Numbered from the stretch's first letter, positions 1 through 11,437 are shown. The stretch: 64,000 nucleotides of DNA from an uncultured Prevotellaceae bacterium (GCA_900314755.1 OMWH01000009.1:209179-273178), one strand, 5' to 3'. A program made the numbers and translations. Notes: generated by a model from the sequence alone, not told the origin.

Positions 1-42
1 AAGGCTCCATACAATAAATCGCCAGCGAAAAGCGTTTATATG

Positions 43-58
43 ATTGTATTAATACAAT
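43..58. promoter_or_regulatory. 16-bp perfect palindrome upstream of ruvA
   Basis: The sequence ATTGTATTAATACAAT is a perfect inverted repeat ending 9 bases before the ruvA ATG. It could be an operator, or a fold in the leader. No protein can be assigned. The region further upstream is cut by the window edge. Confidence 0.4.
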
Positions 59-67
59 AACGTACGT

Positions 68-670
68 ATGATAAATTACATTAAGGGTGAGTTGACAGAA
101 CTGACCCCAGCATTGGCAACCGTTGAAGCGGCTGGTGTGGGATATGCGTTGAATATCTCACTGAACACCTATAGTGCCATCCAAGGAAAGAAGGAGGTGA
201 AGCTCTATGCCTATGAGTCAATCCGCGAGGATGCCTACGTGCTTTACGGTTTTGTGAACAAGAAAGAGCGTGAGATGTTCGAACTGCTGATCACCGTCAG
301 CGGCGTAGGTCCCAACACGGCACGCATGATGCTCTCGTCGATGAGTGTGCAGGAGCTGTGCACCGCCATCTCGACGGGTAATGAGCGTATCGTGAAGGGC
401 ATCAAGGGCATTGGCAAGATGACTGCCCAGCGCATCATCGTCGACCTTCGCGACAAGATTGTCGCACTGGGTATCGCCGACGAGATACCGGCAGGCGGCA
501 CGATGGCGGCACCCGTCAACAATGCCGTCAAGGACGAGGCTGTCGCCGCCCTCACGATGCTGGGATTCTCCCCTGCCCCCACCCAGAAGGTGGTGGTCGC
601 CATTCTGAAAGAGCAGCCTGACGCACCCGTCGAGCAGGTTGTCAAACTCGCCCTCAAACAAATCAAGTAA
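68..670 (+). CDS. ruvA: Holliday junction branch migration protein RuvA
   Basis: RuvA is the DNA-binding subunit of the RuvAB complex, which moves Holliday junctions during recombinational repair. The protein has 200 residues, the usual length. An N-terminal OB-fold covers about residues 1-62. Two helix-hairpin-helix motifs follow, seen as VSGVGPNTA (about 76-84) and IKGIGKMTA (about 111-119). The C-terminal RuvB-contact domain is about 155-200. It begins at ATG with no Shine-Dalgarno, as is normal in this phylum. sprA starts 3 bases after its stop, a pairing known in other Bacteroidota, so the two are probably co-transcribed. Confidence 0.97.
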   Translation: MINYIKGELTELTPALATVEAAGVGYALNISLNTYSAIQGKKEVKLYAYESIREDAYVLYGFVNKKEREMFELLITVSGVGPNTARMMLSSMSVQELCTAISTGNERIVKGIKGIGKMTAQRIIVDLRDKIVALGIADEIPAGGTMAAPVNNAVKDEAVAALTMLGFSPAPTQKVVVAILKEQPDAPVEQVVKLALKQIK

Positions 671-673
671 GTT

Positions 674-3600
674 TTGAGTAAAAGGGTTGCATACATCGTC
701 GCTTTCTTGCTGAGCATCAGCACGTTCGCTATGGTTCCGCAAGATGACAAGACGCAGAAGCAGAAGAATGCTGCTCCTCCGCCTAAGGAGCAACCCATCC
801 TCGCAGAAGAGGAGGAGATACCCGACTCTCTGCTCCACCCCCGTTGGAAAATCAAGAAGACCAGTCCCGTCTTTGTCAGCGACCTTGACAGCTCAGCCGT
901 CGACCTCCGCATGCCCGACAATATCAAGCAGCAGGCGGAATACAACGACTCACTGGGTGTCTACCTGATAGGCTCGAAGATAGGCAGTTCCTATCTCAAC
1001 GCTCCTATCCTGATGACCCCCGAGGAATATCAGGAATGGAGCCGTGACAGGGAACTGCGTAAGTATTTCCGGCAGAAGAACGCCGCCAACGTCGCCGCAA
1101 AAGGCAAGGAGAAGTTTGACTTTGCCGATATGCACTTCGACCTTGGTCCTGCCGAGAAAATCTTCGGACCGGGCGGTGTGCGCATCAAGACGCAGGGTAC
1201 GGCAGAGCTGAAGCTGGGCATGAACCTCAAGAGCATCGACAACCCGTCACTGCCGGAGCGTAACAGGAAGACGAAGGCGGTCGATTTCGACGAGAAGATC
1301 AACCTGAACATGACGGGTAAGGTGGGCGACAAGGTGAACATGAACCTGAACTACAACACCGATGCCACCTTCGACTTCGACACCAAGAACATCAAACTGC
1401 GCTATGAGGGTAAGGAGGATGAGATTATCAAACTCATCGAGGCGGGTAATGTCACCTTCCCCACCAACAACTCCCTGATCAAGGGAGCCTCCAGCCTGTT
1501 TGGTGTACGTACTGACATGCAGTTCGGAAGACTGAAACTGCAAACCGTCTTCTCGCAGAAGAAGTCCAGTACGTCCAGCGTGTCATCCAAGGGCGGCGTA
1601 CAACTCACACCCTTCGAACTGAATGTTGCCGACTATGAGGAGAACAGGCACTTCTTCCTTGCCAAATACTTCAGGGAGCATTATGACGATGCCATGTCGA
1701 AACTGCCTAACCTGATGACGGGTATACAGATTACCCGCGTGGAGGTGTGGGTCACCAACAAGTCGGGAACAACGGCTAACACCCGTAATATCATCGCACT
1801 GACGGACTTGGGCGAGAGTACCTCCTCACGCTGGGGTGCCGGAGGCGGTGCCTCTCAGATTCCCGACAACTCGGCAAACAGCGAGTATAACGAGATGACA
1901 TCGGCATACGCTGATGCCCGCAATATCGACCAGACATCCTCCATCCTTGATGGTATCAGCGACTTCACCGGTAGTGTGGACTACGAGAAACTTGCCTCCG
2001 CCCGACTGCTGACCAGTTCGGAGTATACAGTCAACAAAGCACTGGGATATATCTCCTTGAAGACCAGTCTGCAGACCGACCAGGTGTTGGGTGTCGCCTA
2101 TGAGTTCACCTATGGCGGCCGCACCTATCAGGTGGGTGAGTTTGCCAGCGACCGCACCACAGCCAGTGAGGCACTCTACGTGAAATCACTGAAGAACACC
2201 AGCAACAACCCGTCGCAGAAGAACTGGCAGCTGATGATGAAGAACGTCTACTATCTCGCCTCTAATGTCGAGAAGACCAAGTTCCGCCTCGACATCAAAT
2301 TCCAAAGTGATACGGCAGGTGTCTATCTGACCTATATCCCGGAGGTGAAGGACATCACCCTGCTCAGGGGACTCGGCTGTGACCGTCTGGATAACAACAA
2401 CCGGGCACATCCTAACGGCTATTTCGACTATGTACAAGGATATACCGTCACCGACGGCCGTGTCTTCTTCCCCACCGTGGAACCGTTTGGCAAGACCCTC
2501 CGCCAGTTCCTTGAGAAGCATAACGTGGCTGCTGACCAGGTGGAGAAATATACCTTCAGCGAACTCTATGACACCACCCGGACAGCTGCCAAGCATATGA
2601 GTGACAAGAACAAGTATATGCTGGTAGGTCAGTATAAAGGCTCTTCTGCCAATGTCATCTCCCTCGGTGCCTATAACGTACCACAAGGGTCGGTGGTCGT
2701 AACGGCGGGAGGAGTGATCCTGAAAGAGGGTTCCGACTATAGTGTCGACTATTCCGCCGGTGAGGTGACCATCCTCAACCAGAGCATCATCGATGCGGGA
2801 ACGAATGTCAGTGTATCCCTGGAGAGCAATACGGACTATGGCATGCAACGAAAGACCATGCTGGGCATGAACTGGGAATATGAATTCTCGAAAGACCTGC
2901 AACTGGGTGGTACGTTCCAATACCTGACGGAACAGACGCTGACCTCGAAGGTGACCATGGGACAAGAGCCGTTGCGGAACATGCTGTGGGGTCTGAACAT
3001 CAACTGGAAACATGAGAGCCAGTGGCTCACCAATATGCTCAACAAACTGCCTTTCCTGCACTGCACACAACCCTCCCAGATATCCTTTACGGGTGAGTTT
3101 GCCCACCTGATCGCCGGACAGGCTGGCGGCACGCAGGATAATGCCTCGTATATCGACGACTTCGAGAATGCCACCAATAAGATTGATGTCAGCGAGCCAA
3201 AGGCATGGACTATGTCGAGTGTGCCTTCCCTGTTCAATGAGGTCAGCGACAGGGACTCAGTGACCAGCGGTTTCAACCGCTCACTGCTGGCATGGTATAA
3301 CATCGACCCGTTGTTCACCTACCGCTCGTCTACACTGACCCCGAGCCATATCAAGAGCGACCTCAACCAGTTGTCCAACCACTATGTCCGTGCGGTCTAT
3401 GTGAGCGAGCTCTATCCTAACCGTCAGCAGAGCACCTATAGCGGTGCCACGGCAACCCTGCCCATCCTGAACCTTGCTTATTACCCACAGGAGCGTGGTG
3501 CCTACAACCTGTCGACGGATATTGACTTCAACGGTAACCCCACCAACCCGCAACAGCGATGGGGTGGTATGATGCGTAAGCTGGACACCAACGACTTCGA

Positions 3601-6600
3601 GACAGCGAATGTGGAGTATATCGAGTTCTGGCTGATGGACCCCTTCATCTACACCAATCAGCAGAGTGACGCTTCAGAATATGGTGGCGACCTGTATATC
3701 AACTTGGGTGAGGTCAGCGAGGACATCTTGAAGGACGGTAAGAAATTCTACGAGAGCGGCATGCCTGTCGATGGAACGGGCAGCTTCTCGAACACACCAT
3801 GGGGTAAGGTTCCCGTCCAGCCCACACAGACCTATGCTTTTGCCACCTCGTCTGGTGCGCGAGCCAAACAAGATGTGGGTCTCAACGGTCTGACGGATGA
3901 GGAGGAGCGGTCGAAACCGGCATATGCGAACTTCCTTAACGGCATATCAGTAAACGACAGTCTCCGCGCGGCATGGAATGCTGACCCTGCCAACGATAAC
4001 TACCACTATTTCCGTGGTGCTGACCTGGACGCACGACAGGCTTCCATCCTCGACCGCTACAAACGCATCAACATGCCACAAGGTAACTCTCCTGACAGTG
4101 ACCAGCAGACAGAAGGGTACGACACGAGTTACAAGACCTTCCCTGATGTGGAGGATATCAACCAGGACTACACGCTGAACGAGTATGAGCGCTACTACCA
4201 ATACAAGGTGAGCATACGCCCGGAGGACATGGTGCAGGGAACCAACTTTATCACGAACGTCCGTGAGGCGAGTGTCCAACTGCGTAACGGTAATCGCGAG
4301 ACGGTGAAATGGTATCAGTTCCGCATTCCTCTCGACCAATACGAGAACCGTGTGGGGACCATCAACGACTTCACCAGCATGCGCTTCATGCGTATGTTCC
4401 TCACCCAGTTCAAACGTCCTATCGTACTGCGTTTCGGATCACTCGACCTGGTACGTGGAGAATGGCGTATCTATCAGCAGCCGTTGTCGACGGGTTCGGA
4501 GAGTGGTACGATAGAGGTGAGTGCCGTCAATATCGAGGAGAACAACGACAAACGCCCTGTCAACTATGTACTGCCTCCTGGTATCAGCAGAGTCACCGAC
4601 CCCTCACAGCCTCAGCTCGTCGAGGAGAATGAGCAGTCCATGAACATGACCGTACGTCATCTGTCACCTGGTGAGTCGAAAGCGGTCTATAAGAACACCA
4701 TGCTGGACTTGCGACGCTATAAGCACATGCAGATGTTCAACCACGCCAACCACCTGATTGACGATAACAACCTGAAGAATGGGGAACTTGCCCTCTTCGT
4801 GCGTCTGGGTAGCGACTACAAGAACAACTACTATGAATATGTGATTCCTTTGTCGCTGACCCCCGACCGTAATGACTATAACAAATATAATGTAGAGGAC
4901 TGCCGTACCGTATGGCCACAGGACAATATGCTGGAAGTGGACCTGACACAGTTTACTGCCCTGAAGAAAGAGCGTAACAAGTCGAAGGCTGCCGGAGGTA
5001 CCTCTTTCAACCAGTTGTATTCGCAGACTGACCCTAACCGCCCTGCCAATACCATCAGCATCAAAGGTAATCCCTCGCTGGGTGAGATCAAGACCATCAT
5101 GGTAGGTGTACGCAACATCTCGAATGAACAGAAATCCGGTGAGGTATGGGTCAACGAGTTACGACTGATGGACTTCAACGACAACGGAGGATGGGCTGCC
5201 AGTGGTGCCTTGAACGTCCAACTCTCTGACGTGGGTTCGCTCAATATGACAGGAAAGATCATGACGGCGGGCTTCGGCGGCTTGGAGGAGGGTGTCCTGC
5301 AACGCTCGACAGACGACTATAAGACGTACTCCATTACCGCGAATGTGGAGTTAGGAAAATTCTTCCCTGACAAGGCGAAGGTCAGTGCCCCACTCTACTA
5401 TTCTGTCACTAAGGAGGAGAAACGCCCGAAATATAACCCGCTGGACACGGACATGGAACTGAAGGATGCGCTGGATGCCGCTGGCAGCAAACAAGAGCGT
5501 GACTCCATCGAGAGTATTGCCGTCACCAAGACGACCAGTACGAACTTCTCTTTGTCCAATGTACGGGTAGGTATCAAGACAAAGCGGCACCCGATGCCTT
5601 ATGACCCTGCCAACTTCTCGTTCTCCTACAGTCACTCACACCGCCATTCCAGTGGTGAGACGACAGTCTATGAGAATGATGACCAATGGCGAGGGGCTCT
5701 GAGTTACAACTATTCACCTGTCTACAAGCCATGGGAGCCCTTCAAGAAGGCTAAAGGAAAGTCGAAATGGCTGCAGTATCCTAAACAGTTCGGTATTAAC
5801 TGGCTGCCGCAGAACATCGCGTTCAACACGGAGATCACACGCTCTTATTATGAGCTGCAAGAACGTGACATGGAGGATTTGGGCGGTCAGAAACTGCCAG
5901 TCACATGGAGTTCGCAATTCCTATGGAACCGTGACTTCTCCATCCGTTGGGACCTGACCAAGAACCTGCACATGACCTTCCAGTCAGCGACTCATGCGGA
6001 GATTAAGGAACCTTACGACGAGCGACCTATCAACAAGGACCTCTATCCTGACCGGTATGACGCATGGAAAGACTCGGTATGGCATAGCATCATGCACATG
6101 GGTGTCCCCTTGGATTACCGGCAGCAGTTCACCGCTTCTCTGCAACTGCCTCTGAACAAGATTCCTATCTTCGACTGGGTGACCAGTGACGCAACCTTTA
6201 ACTCTTCGTATGACTGGGTACGTGGTACGGATCTGGAGAATGGTACGAACCTGGGAAATACCATTGCCAACAACCGACAGTTGAATATCAATGGTAACTT
6301 CAACATGGAGACACTCTATAACCACATACCGTTCCTCAAGAAAGCAAACGACCGGTTTAAGAAGGCGCAGAGCACCAATAACAACAGAAAGCCGAAAACG
6401 AAAAAGGACAAGAATGCCAAGCAGGAGAAGAAAGAGGAGAAAATATTGCCTAAGAACAAGAATGCCTGGCAGAAGGAGATCACGCTGATGGCTGACTCTT
6501 CCATCATCGTCAACCACGGAAAGAAATCGAAGAAACTCAATGTCACCGCACGTACCAAGGATGGCAAGAAATACAAACTGAAGTATAAGGTGCTGGATGA

Positions 6601-8053
6601 TAACCGCATCCGTATCAACAACAGAGACACCATCCAGCTGATGCTGAGCATCGCTCCTAAACCACCCTCAGAGAAGCAATGGTGGTATAAGCCGGCACAG
6701 ACGGGAGCCCGACTGCTGATGATGGTGCGCTCTATCGGTATTTCTTACCGTAACCAGTACTCCATGTCTATCCCCGGATTCCTGCCCAACATAGGCGATG
6801 TCTTTGGACAGCGTACAGGTAGTGTCATGTCACCAGGCTTGGGCTTCGCCTTTGGCTTGGTGGACGACAGCTATCTGCAAAAGGCTAATGATAACGGATG
6901 GCTGTTAAAGAACGATGATGTAGCGACTCCCGCCACGACAAACCTGACCAATGACTTACAGATAAGAGCGACCTTGGAACCGATACGTGACTTGAAGATC
7001 GACCTGAATGCCAGTCGCACGGAGACAAAAGCGAAGTCTATCCAGTATATGTACGACGGTATGCCCACTACACAAAGTGGAACATTCACCATGACAACCA
7101 TATCACTGAAATCAGCATTGGAAAGTATGGGAGATGCCAATAACGGTTTCCACTCTGCCTCGTTCGAAAGATTCTGTAATATCCTGAGCTCATATCAGCA
7201 AAGGGCAGAGGCACATTATGGCACCTCCGTGGACTCTTATCATGCCAGTGTGATGATTCCTGCCTTCCTCGATGCGTACACCAGCAGCGGAGGAGGACTT
7301 AGTTTCTTCCCTGCGCTGACCCGTCTGCTGCCTAACTGGACGGTACGCTATACCGGTCTGTCGAAACTGCCATGGTTCCGCGATGTCTTTAAGAGCGTCA
7401 CCCTCAACCATGCCTATAAGAGCATCTATGCAGTCGGAAGCTATACGGCAAATGCGGGCACCAATTCCCTGTTAGGCTACAATGTTCCTACTGTCAGCCT
7501 CAACGAGTCGTTCTCGCCACTGCTGGGAATTGACGTGACATTCAATAACAACCTCACCGCAAAGGTAGAATACCGTACCACCCGTGTGCTGAACCTCTCC
7601 ATGACGAGTATACAGATTAATGAAAGCCGTTCGAACGACTGGGTCATCGGTCTTGCATATAAGATCAACGATTTCAACATCTTCGGCAGCAATGGAAACC
7701 GTAAGATCAAGAAAGCACAACGGGGCAGTAGGAAGAAGGCGAATAACAGACAACAGTCGTCAACGAACACGGCTCCCAAGACTGGCGTTAACCATGACCT
7801 GAACCTGCGACTGGACTTCTCTTTACGCAAACAAGCTGCCATCACCCGTGATATTGCCACCATGACCAGTGCCGCCAACAGCGGAAATACGGCATTGAAG
7901 ATTTCGTTCATGGCGGACTATACCCTGTCCCGTCTGTTAACGCTCAGTGCTTATTACGACAGGCAGACAAACACACCGTTACTGTCGGCAAGCAGCTATC
8001 CTACCACCACACATGACTTTGGAATATCCATGAAATTCAGTCTGACACGATAA
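674..8053 (+). CDS. sprA: Type IX secretion system outer-membrane translocon SprA
   Basis: SprA forms the giant beta-barrel channel through which type IX substrates cross the outer membrane. At 2459 residues it fits the family (about 2300-2500). The start is TTG at 674, placed immediately before a signal peptide (MSKRVAYIVAFLLSISTFAM). The body is rich in aromatic-alternating beta strands and ends LSRLLTLSAYYDR...GISMKFSLTR, a typical barrel terminus. A lysine-rich, low-complexity stretch near residues 1890-1935 and another near 2350 are probably surface loops or lineage insertions. The gene sits directly behind ruvA. Its likely clients in this window include the exported M6 metalloproteases at 38.9-42.5 kb; that link is inference. 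Confidence 0.95.
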   Translation: MSKRVAYIVAFLLSISTFAMVPQDDKTQKQKNAAPPPKEQPILAEEEEIPDSLLHPRWKIKKTSPVFVSDLDSSAVDLRMPDNIKQQAEYNDSLGVYLIGSKIGSSYLNAPILMTPEEYQEWSRDRELRKYFRQKNAANVAAKGKEKFDFADMHFDLGPAEKIFGPGGVRIKTQGTAELKLGMNLKSIDNPSLPERNRKTKAVDFDEKINLNMTGKVGDKVNMNLNYNTDATFDFDTKNIKLRYEGKEDEIIKLIEAGNVTFPTNNSLIKGASSLFGVRTDMQFGRLKLQTVFSQKKSSTSSVSSKGGVQLTPFELNVADYEENRHFFLAKYFREHYDDAMSKLPNLMTGIQITRVEVWVTNKSGTTANTRNIIALTDLGESTSSRWGAGGGASQIPDNSANSEYNEMTSAYADARNIDQTSSILDGISDFTGSVDYEKLASARLLTSSEYTVNKALGYISLKTSLQTDQVLGVAYEFTYGGRTYQVGEFASDRTTASEALYVKSLKNTSNNPSQKNWQLMMKNVYYLASNVEKTKFRLDIKFQSDTAGVYLTYIPEVKDITLLRGLGCDRLDNNNRAHPNGYFDYVQGYTVTDGRVFFPTVEPFGKTLRQFLEKHNVAADQVEKYTFSELYDTTRTAAKHMSDKNKYMLVGQYKGSSANVISLGAYNVPQGSVVVTAGGVILKEGSDYSVDYSAGEVTILNQSIIDAGTNVSVSLESNTDYGMQRKTMLGMNWEYEFSKDLQLGGTFQYLTEQTLTSKVTMGQEPLRNMLWGLNINWKHESQWLTNMLNKLPFLHCTQPSQISFTGEFAHLIAGQAGGTQDNASYIDDFENATNKIDVSEPKAWTMSSVPSLFNEVSDRDSVTSGFNRSLLAWYNIDPLFTYRSSTLTPSHIKSDLNQLSNHYVRAVYVSELYPNRQQSTYSGATATLPILNLAYYPQERGAYNLSTDIDFNGNPTNPQQRWGGMMRKLDTNDFETANVEYIEFWLMDPFIYTNQQSDASEYGGDLYINLGEVSEDILKDGKKFYESGMPVDGTGSFSNTPWGKVPVQPTQTYAFATSSGARAKQDVGLNGLTDEEERSKPAYANFLNGISVNDSLRAAWNADPANDNYHYFRGADLDARQASILDRYKRINMPQGNSPDSDQQTEGYDTSYKTFPDVEDINQDYTLNEYERYYQYKVSIRPEDMVQGTNFITNVREASVQLRNGNRETVKWYQFRIPLDQYENRVGTINDFTSMRFMRMFLTQFKRPIVLRFGSLDLVRGEWRIYQQPLSTGSESGTIEVSAVNIEENNDKRPVNYVLPPGISRVTDPSQPQLVEENEQSMNMTVRHLSPGESKAVYKNTMLDLRRYKHMQMFNHANHLIDDNNLKNGELALFVRLGSDYKNNYYEYVIPLSLTPDRNDYNKYNVEDCRTVWPQDNMLEVDLTQFTALKKERNKSKAAGGTSFNQLYSQTDPNRPANTISIKGNPSLGEIKTIMVGVRNISNEQKSGEVWVNELRLMDFNDNGGWAASGALNVQLSDVGSLNMTGKIMTAGFGGLEEGVLQRSTDDYKTYSITANVELGKFFPDKAKVSAPLYYSVTKEEKRPKYNPLDTDMELKDALDAAGSKQERDSIESIAVTKTTSTNFSLSNVRVGIKTKRHPMPYDPANFSFSYSHSHRHSSGETTVYENDDQWRGALSYNYSPVYKPWEPFKKAKGKSKWLQYPKQFGINWLPQNIAFNTEITRSYYELQERDMEDLGGQKLPVTWSSQFLWNRDFSIRWDLTKNLHMTFQSATHAEIKEPYDERPINKDLYPDRYDAWKDSVWHSIMHMGVPLDYRQQFTASLQLPLNKIPIFDWVTSDATFNSSYDWVRGTDLENGTNLGNTIANNRQLNINGNFNMETLYNHIPFLKKANDRFKKAQSTNNNRKPKTKKDKNAKQEKKEEKILPKNKNAWQKEITLMADSSIIVNHGKKSKKLNVTARTKDGKKYKLKYKVLDDNRIRINNRDTIQLMLSIAPKPPSEKQWWYKPAQTGARLLMMVRSIGISYRNQYSMSIPGFLPNIGDVFGQRTGSVMSPGLGFAFGLVDDSYLQKANDNGWLLKNDDVATPATTNLTNDLQIRATLEPIRDLKIDLNASRTETKAKSIQYMYDGMPTTQSGTFTMTTISLKSALESMGDANNGFHSASFERFCNILSSYQQRAEAHYGTSVDSYHASVMIPAFLDAYTSSGGGLSFFPALTRLLPNWTVRYTGLSKLPWFRDVFKSVTLNHAYKSIYAVGSYTANAGTNSLLGYNVPTVSLNESFSPLLGIDVTFNNNLTAKVEYRTTRVLNLSMTSIQINESRSNDWVIGLAYKINDFNIFGSNGNRKIKKAQRGSRKKANNRQQSSTNTAPKTGVNHDLNLRLDFSLRKQAAITRDIATMTSAANSGNTALKISFMADYTLSRLLTLSAYYDRQTNTPLLSASSYPTTTHDFGISMKFSLTR

Positions 8054-8055
8054 AC

Positions 8056-8196
8056 GAAGATATTCACGCTTGAAAAAAACTCAAGATTCTCTTGGTTTTT
8101 TGCTCACTTAATCGTACCTTTAACTGCGTTGAAGATACTCACGCTCGAAAAAACTCAAGATTCTCTTGGTTTTTTGCTCACTTAATCGTACCTTTG
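8056..8196 (+). repeat. Tandem duplication of a terminator-like hairpin plus promoter (75-base period)
   Basis: Two copies of a unit of about 66 bases start at 8056 and 8131 and differ at a few positions. Each contains an A-rich arm, the stem CTCAAGA/TCTTG and a T-run, which looks like an intrinsic terminator. The hairpin's 3' arm also supplies a TTG -33 element placed 20 bases before a -7 box. The -7 box is TACCTTTA in copy 1 (8115-8122) and the consensus TACCTTTG in copy 2 (8189-8196). The module would end sprA transcription and start dxs transcription. Confidence 0.7.
8166..8196 (+). promoter_or_regulatory. Bacteroidota-type promoter of dxs
   Basis: TTG at 8166-8168, a 20-base spacer and TACCTTTG at 8189-8196 match the -33/-7 consensus of the primary sigma factor in this phylum. 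Transcription would begin about 15-20 bases before the GTG start of dxs. Confidence 0.7.
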
Positions 8197-8219
8197 TAAC
8201 CAAATAATAATTTAATAAG

Positions 8220-10082
8220 GTGGAATTACTAAATCACATCAAATATCCCGATGACCTTCGTAAGTTGTCGGTCGACCAACTTCCAGAACTTTGCCAAGAG
8301 CTTCGCGAGGATATCGTGAAAGAGCTTTCCGTTAATCCTGGACATCTTGCCTCCAGCCTGGGAGTGGTGGAGCTGACTGTCGCCTTACACTATGTGTACA
8401 ACACCCCTGAGGACCGTATTGTTTGGGACGTTGGACACCAGGCATACGGGCATAAGATCCTGACAGGACGCAGGGAACAGTTCTGTACCAACCGTAAACT
8501 GGGAGGTATCCGTCCTTTCCCTTCTCCCTACGAGAGTGAATACGACACTTTCGCCTGCGGTCATGCCAGCAATTCTGTCTCCGCTGCCTTAGGAATGGCG
8601 GTGGCAGCCAAGAAGACGGGGAACGATGCCCGGAAGGTGGTGGCAGTCATCGGTGACGGAGCATTGAGTGGCGGACTTGCTTTCGAGGGACTCAATAATG
8701 TGTCGTCCTCCCCCAACGACCTGCTCATCATACTCAACGACAATAACATGTCTATCGACCGTTCTGTGGGAGGCATGAAGCAATATCTGCTGAACCTCAA
8801 CACTAACGAGACATACAATGCCTTGCGCTTCAAGGTATCCAGATGGATGCATTCCAAGGGTTTCCTGGAGGAGGACCGCCGTAAGGGACTCATCCGTCTG
8901 TCCAACGCTGTCAAGAGTGCCATCTCCCATCAGCAGAACATCTTCGATGGCATGAACATCCGCTATTTCGGTCCGTTCGACGGACATAATGTCAAGGAAC
9001 TTGTCCGTATCCTCCGACAAATGAAGGATATGGGAGGTCCTAAGCTGTTACATCTCCACACCCAGAAAGGTCATGGCTATGCTCCTGCGGAGAAAGATGT
9101 CACAACATGGCATGCCCCCGGCAAGTTTGACCCTGAGACCGGTGAACGTCTGGTGGACAAAGACCCTAACAAGCCACAGAAATATCAGGATGTCTTTGGA
9201 CACACCCTTTTGGAACTGGCACAACAGAATCCGAAAATCGTCGGTGTGACACCTGCCATGCCGTCTGGTTGCTCGATGAATATCATGATGAAGGAGATGC
9301 CCGACCGCGCCTTCGATGTCGGCATTGCCGAAGGACATGCCGTCACGTTCTCTGGCGGTATGGCAAAAGACGGGCTGATTCCTTTCTGTAACATCTACAG
9401 TGCTTTCTCCCAAAGAGCTTTCGACAACATCATCCATGATGTCGCCTTGCTGAATCTGCATGTTGTCTTCTGTTTCGATCGTGCAGGAATCGTGGGAGAA
9501 GATGGTCCGACCCATCACGGTGCCTTCGATTTGGCAGCCCTCCGTCCAATACCTAATCTGACGATCTCCTCCCCGATGGACGAGCATGAGTTACGCCGGT
9601 TGATGTACACGGCACAACTGCCAGACAAAGGTCCCTTCGTTATCCGCTATCCACGTGGGGGAGGTGTCTTATTAGACTGGCGTTGTCCTTTCGAGGAGAT
9701 CAAGGTGGGAACTGGCAGGAAGATGAAAGACGGAGAAGACATCGCTGTCCTCTCTATCGGACCCATCGGCAATAATGTAACGGAAGCCGTTGAAGGAACG
9801 AAAGCCGCTCATTACGATATGCGTTTCCTGAAACCACTTGACGAGAATATCCTCGAGGAAGTAGCCAGGAAATACAAACATATCATCACTGTAGAGAATG
9901 GTGTCAAGAACGGAGGATTAGGTTCTGCCGTCCTGGAATGGATGAACGACCACGGTTATTCTCCACGCATCACCCGACTGGGCATGCCCGACACACAGTT
10001 TGTGGAGCATGGCACCGTCAAGGAGCTACAGCAAATAGTAGGAATAGACGCAGCAAGTATCAGAAAAGCGATAGAGTCATGA
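8220..10082 (+). CDS. dxs: 1-deoxy-D-xylulose-5-phosphate synthase
   Basis: This enzyme condenses pyruvate and glyceraldehyde 3-phosphate, the first step of the MEP isoprenoid pathway, and also feeds thiamine and pyridoxal synthesis. It has 620 residues. The thiamine-diphosphate motif is visible as GDGALSGG...NDNN in the first third (about 140-180). A pyrimidine-binding transketolase domain ([17 protein letters not shown]) and a C-terminal domain follow. The start is GTG at 8220, giving [10 protein letters not shown]. The next gene, trkA, overlaps its stop by four bases (ATGA), so translation is coupled. ispH of the same pathway lies in the window at 19.2 kb, but in another operon. Confidence 0.97.
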   Translation: MELLNHIKYPDDLRKLSVDQLPELCQELREDIVKELSVNPGHLASSLGVVELTVALHYVYNTPEDRIVWDVGHQAYGHKILTGRREQFCTNRKLGGIRPFPSPYESEYDTFACGHASNSVSAALGMAVAAKKTGNDARKVVAVIGDGALSGGLAFEGLNNVSSSPNDLLIILNDNNMSIDRSVGGMKQYLLNLNTNETYNALRFKVSRWMHSKGFLEEDRRKGLIRLSNAVKSAISHQQNIFDGMNIRYFGPFDGHNVKELVRILRQMKDMGGPKLLHLHTQKGHGYAPAEKDVTTWHAPGKFDPETGERLVDKDPNKPQKYQDVFGHTLLELAQQNPKIVGVTPAMPSGCSMNIMMKEMPDRAFDVGIAEGHAVTFSGGMAKDGLIPFCNIYSAFSQRAFDNIIHDVALLNLHVVFCFDRAGIVGEDGPTHHGAFDLAALRPIPNLTISSPMDEHELRRLMYTAQLPDKGPFVIRYPRGGGVLLDWRCPFEEIKVGTGRKMKDGEDIAVLSIGPIGNNVTEAVEGTKAAHYDMRFLKPLDENILEEVARKYKHIITVENGVKNGGLGSAVLEWMNDHGYSPRITRLGMPDTQFVEHGTVKELQQIVGIDAASIRKAIES

Positions 10083-11437
10083 AGATAGTGATTGCCGGTG
10101 CAGGTGCCGTAGGAACACACCTGTCAAAACTTCTTTCGCGCGATCATCAGGATTGTGTGTTGATTGATGCGGATGCCGCACGACTGGTCGGTCTTGACAG
10201 TCGTTATGACATCATGACGATACAGGGTTCGCCGACTAGTATCAAGACACTGCAGGAAGCAGGTACAGCATCCGCAGACCTCTTCGTCGGGGTAACTCCC
10301 GATGAGAGTAAGAATATGAATGCATGCAGTATCGCTCATGCTTTAGGAGCCAAGAAAACGGTGGCACGCATTGACAACTACGAATACCTGGCACCCCATC
10401 TGAAACCTTTTTTCGATAAGATTGGCATCAACTCCCTTATCTATCCCGAGGTACTGGCAGCGATAGATATCACCAACGGACTGAAGATGTCATGGGTCAG
10501 ACAACGCTGGGACGTACACGGCGGTGCCTTGGTTATGTTAGGCATCAAACTCAGAGAGACCTGTGAGATACTCAACCAACCTCTGAAAAACCTTTGCGGT
10601 CCTGACGACCCTTACCATATCGTAGCCATCAAACGGGGAGGCGAGACCCTGATACCCAGTGGTAACGACAAATTATGTGTCAACGACCTCACCTATTTCA
10701 TGACGACCAGCGAATACATCCCCTATATCCGCAAGATATCCGGAAAGGAGCACTATGCGGATGTGAAGAACGTCATCATCATGGGAGGCGGCAAGACTGC
10801 CGTGCGTGTCGGCTTGACGCTTCCGGACTACATGAACCTGAAAATCATCGAGAAGAGCGAGCGACGCTGTGAGCAACTGAATGAGTTGCTTTGTGACACT
10901 GACACCATGATTATCCATGGGGATGCCCGTGACCTTGGACTGTTGCAGGAAGAGGGTATCGAGAACACCCAGGCTTTCGTTGCCCTGACAGGTAATGCGG
11001 AGACCAATATCCTTGCCTGTCTCACTGCCAAACGGCTGGGAGTCAGAAAGACGGTCGCCATGGTGGAGAACCTCGACTATGTGAACATGGCTGAGAGTCT
11101 TGATATCGGTACGATTATCAATAAGAAGACGGTGGCAGCCAGCCATATCTACCAGATGATGCTGGACGCAGATGTCAGCAACGTCCGCTCTCTGATGATG
11201 GTAGACTCCGATGTTGCCGAGTTTGTGGCGGCAGAAGGATCCAAGGTCACCAAGAAAGCAGTGAAGGACTTAGGTCTTCCATTTGGAGTGACGATTGGCG
11301 GACTCGTCCGTAACGAGGAAGGCATCCTCGTCAATGGTAATACGCAGATTATGGCAGGTGACTCTGTCATGGTGTTCTGCCATGAGCAGAACCTCAAGAA
11401 AGTAGAGAAGTACTTCAAAGCAAGCACGTTATGGTAA
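10079..11437 (+). CDS. trkA: Trk potassium uptake regulatory subunit TrkA
   Basis: TrkA is the cytoplasmic NAD(H)-binding gating ring of the Trk potassium uptake system and works with TrkH. It has 452 residues and two tandem RCK (TrkA-N plus TrkA-C) units. The first Rossmann glycine motif is GAGAVG (residues 6-11); the second is [12 protein letters not shown] near residue 230. The start at 10079 was chosen over an upstream in-frame extension because it gives the canonical [12 protein letters not shown] and forms an ATGA overlap with dxs. The TrkH gene begins 7 bases before its end, so the three genes are one transcription unit. Confidence 0.96.
   Translation: MKIVIAGAGAVGTHLSKLLSRDHQDCVLIDADAARLVGLDSRYDIMTIQGSPTSIKTLQEAGTASADLFVGVTPDESKNMNACSIAHALGAKKTVARIDNYEYLAPHLKPFFDKIGINSLIYPEVLAAIDITNGLKMSWVRQRWDVHGGALVMLGIKLRETCEILNQPLKNLCGPDDPYHIVAIKRGGETLIPSGNDKLCVNDLTYFMTTSEYIPYIRKISGKEHYADVKNVIIMGGGKTAVRVGLTLPDYMNLKIIEKSERRCEQLNELLCDTDTMIIHGDARDLGLLQEEGIENTQAFVALTGNAETNILACLTAKRLGVRKTVAMVENLDYVNMAESLDIGTIINKKTVAASHIYQMMLDADVSNVRSLMMVDSDVAEFVAAEGSKVTKKAVKDLGLPFGVTIGGLVRNEEGILVNGNTQIMAGDSVMVFCHEQNLKKVEKYFKASTLW

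Noticed and set aside
9938-10078. Longer N-terminus for TrkA
   Set aside because: The extra 47 codons lie wholly inside dxs and precede the canonical [12 protein letters not shown]; the ATGA overlap start is better.
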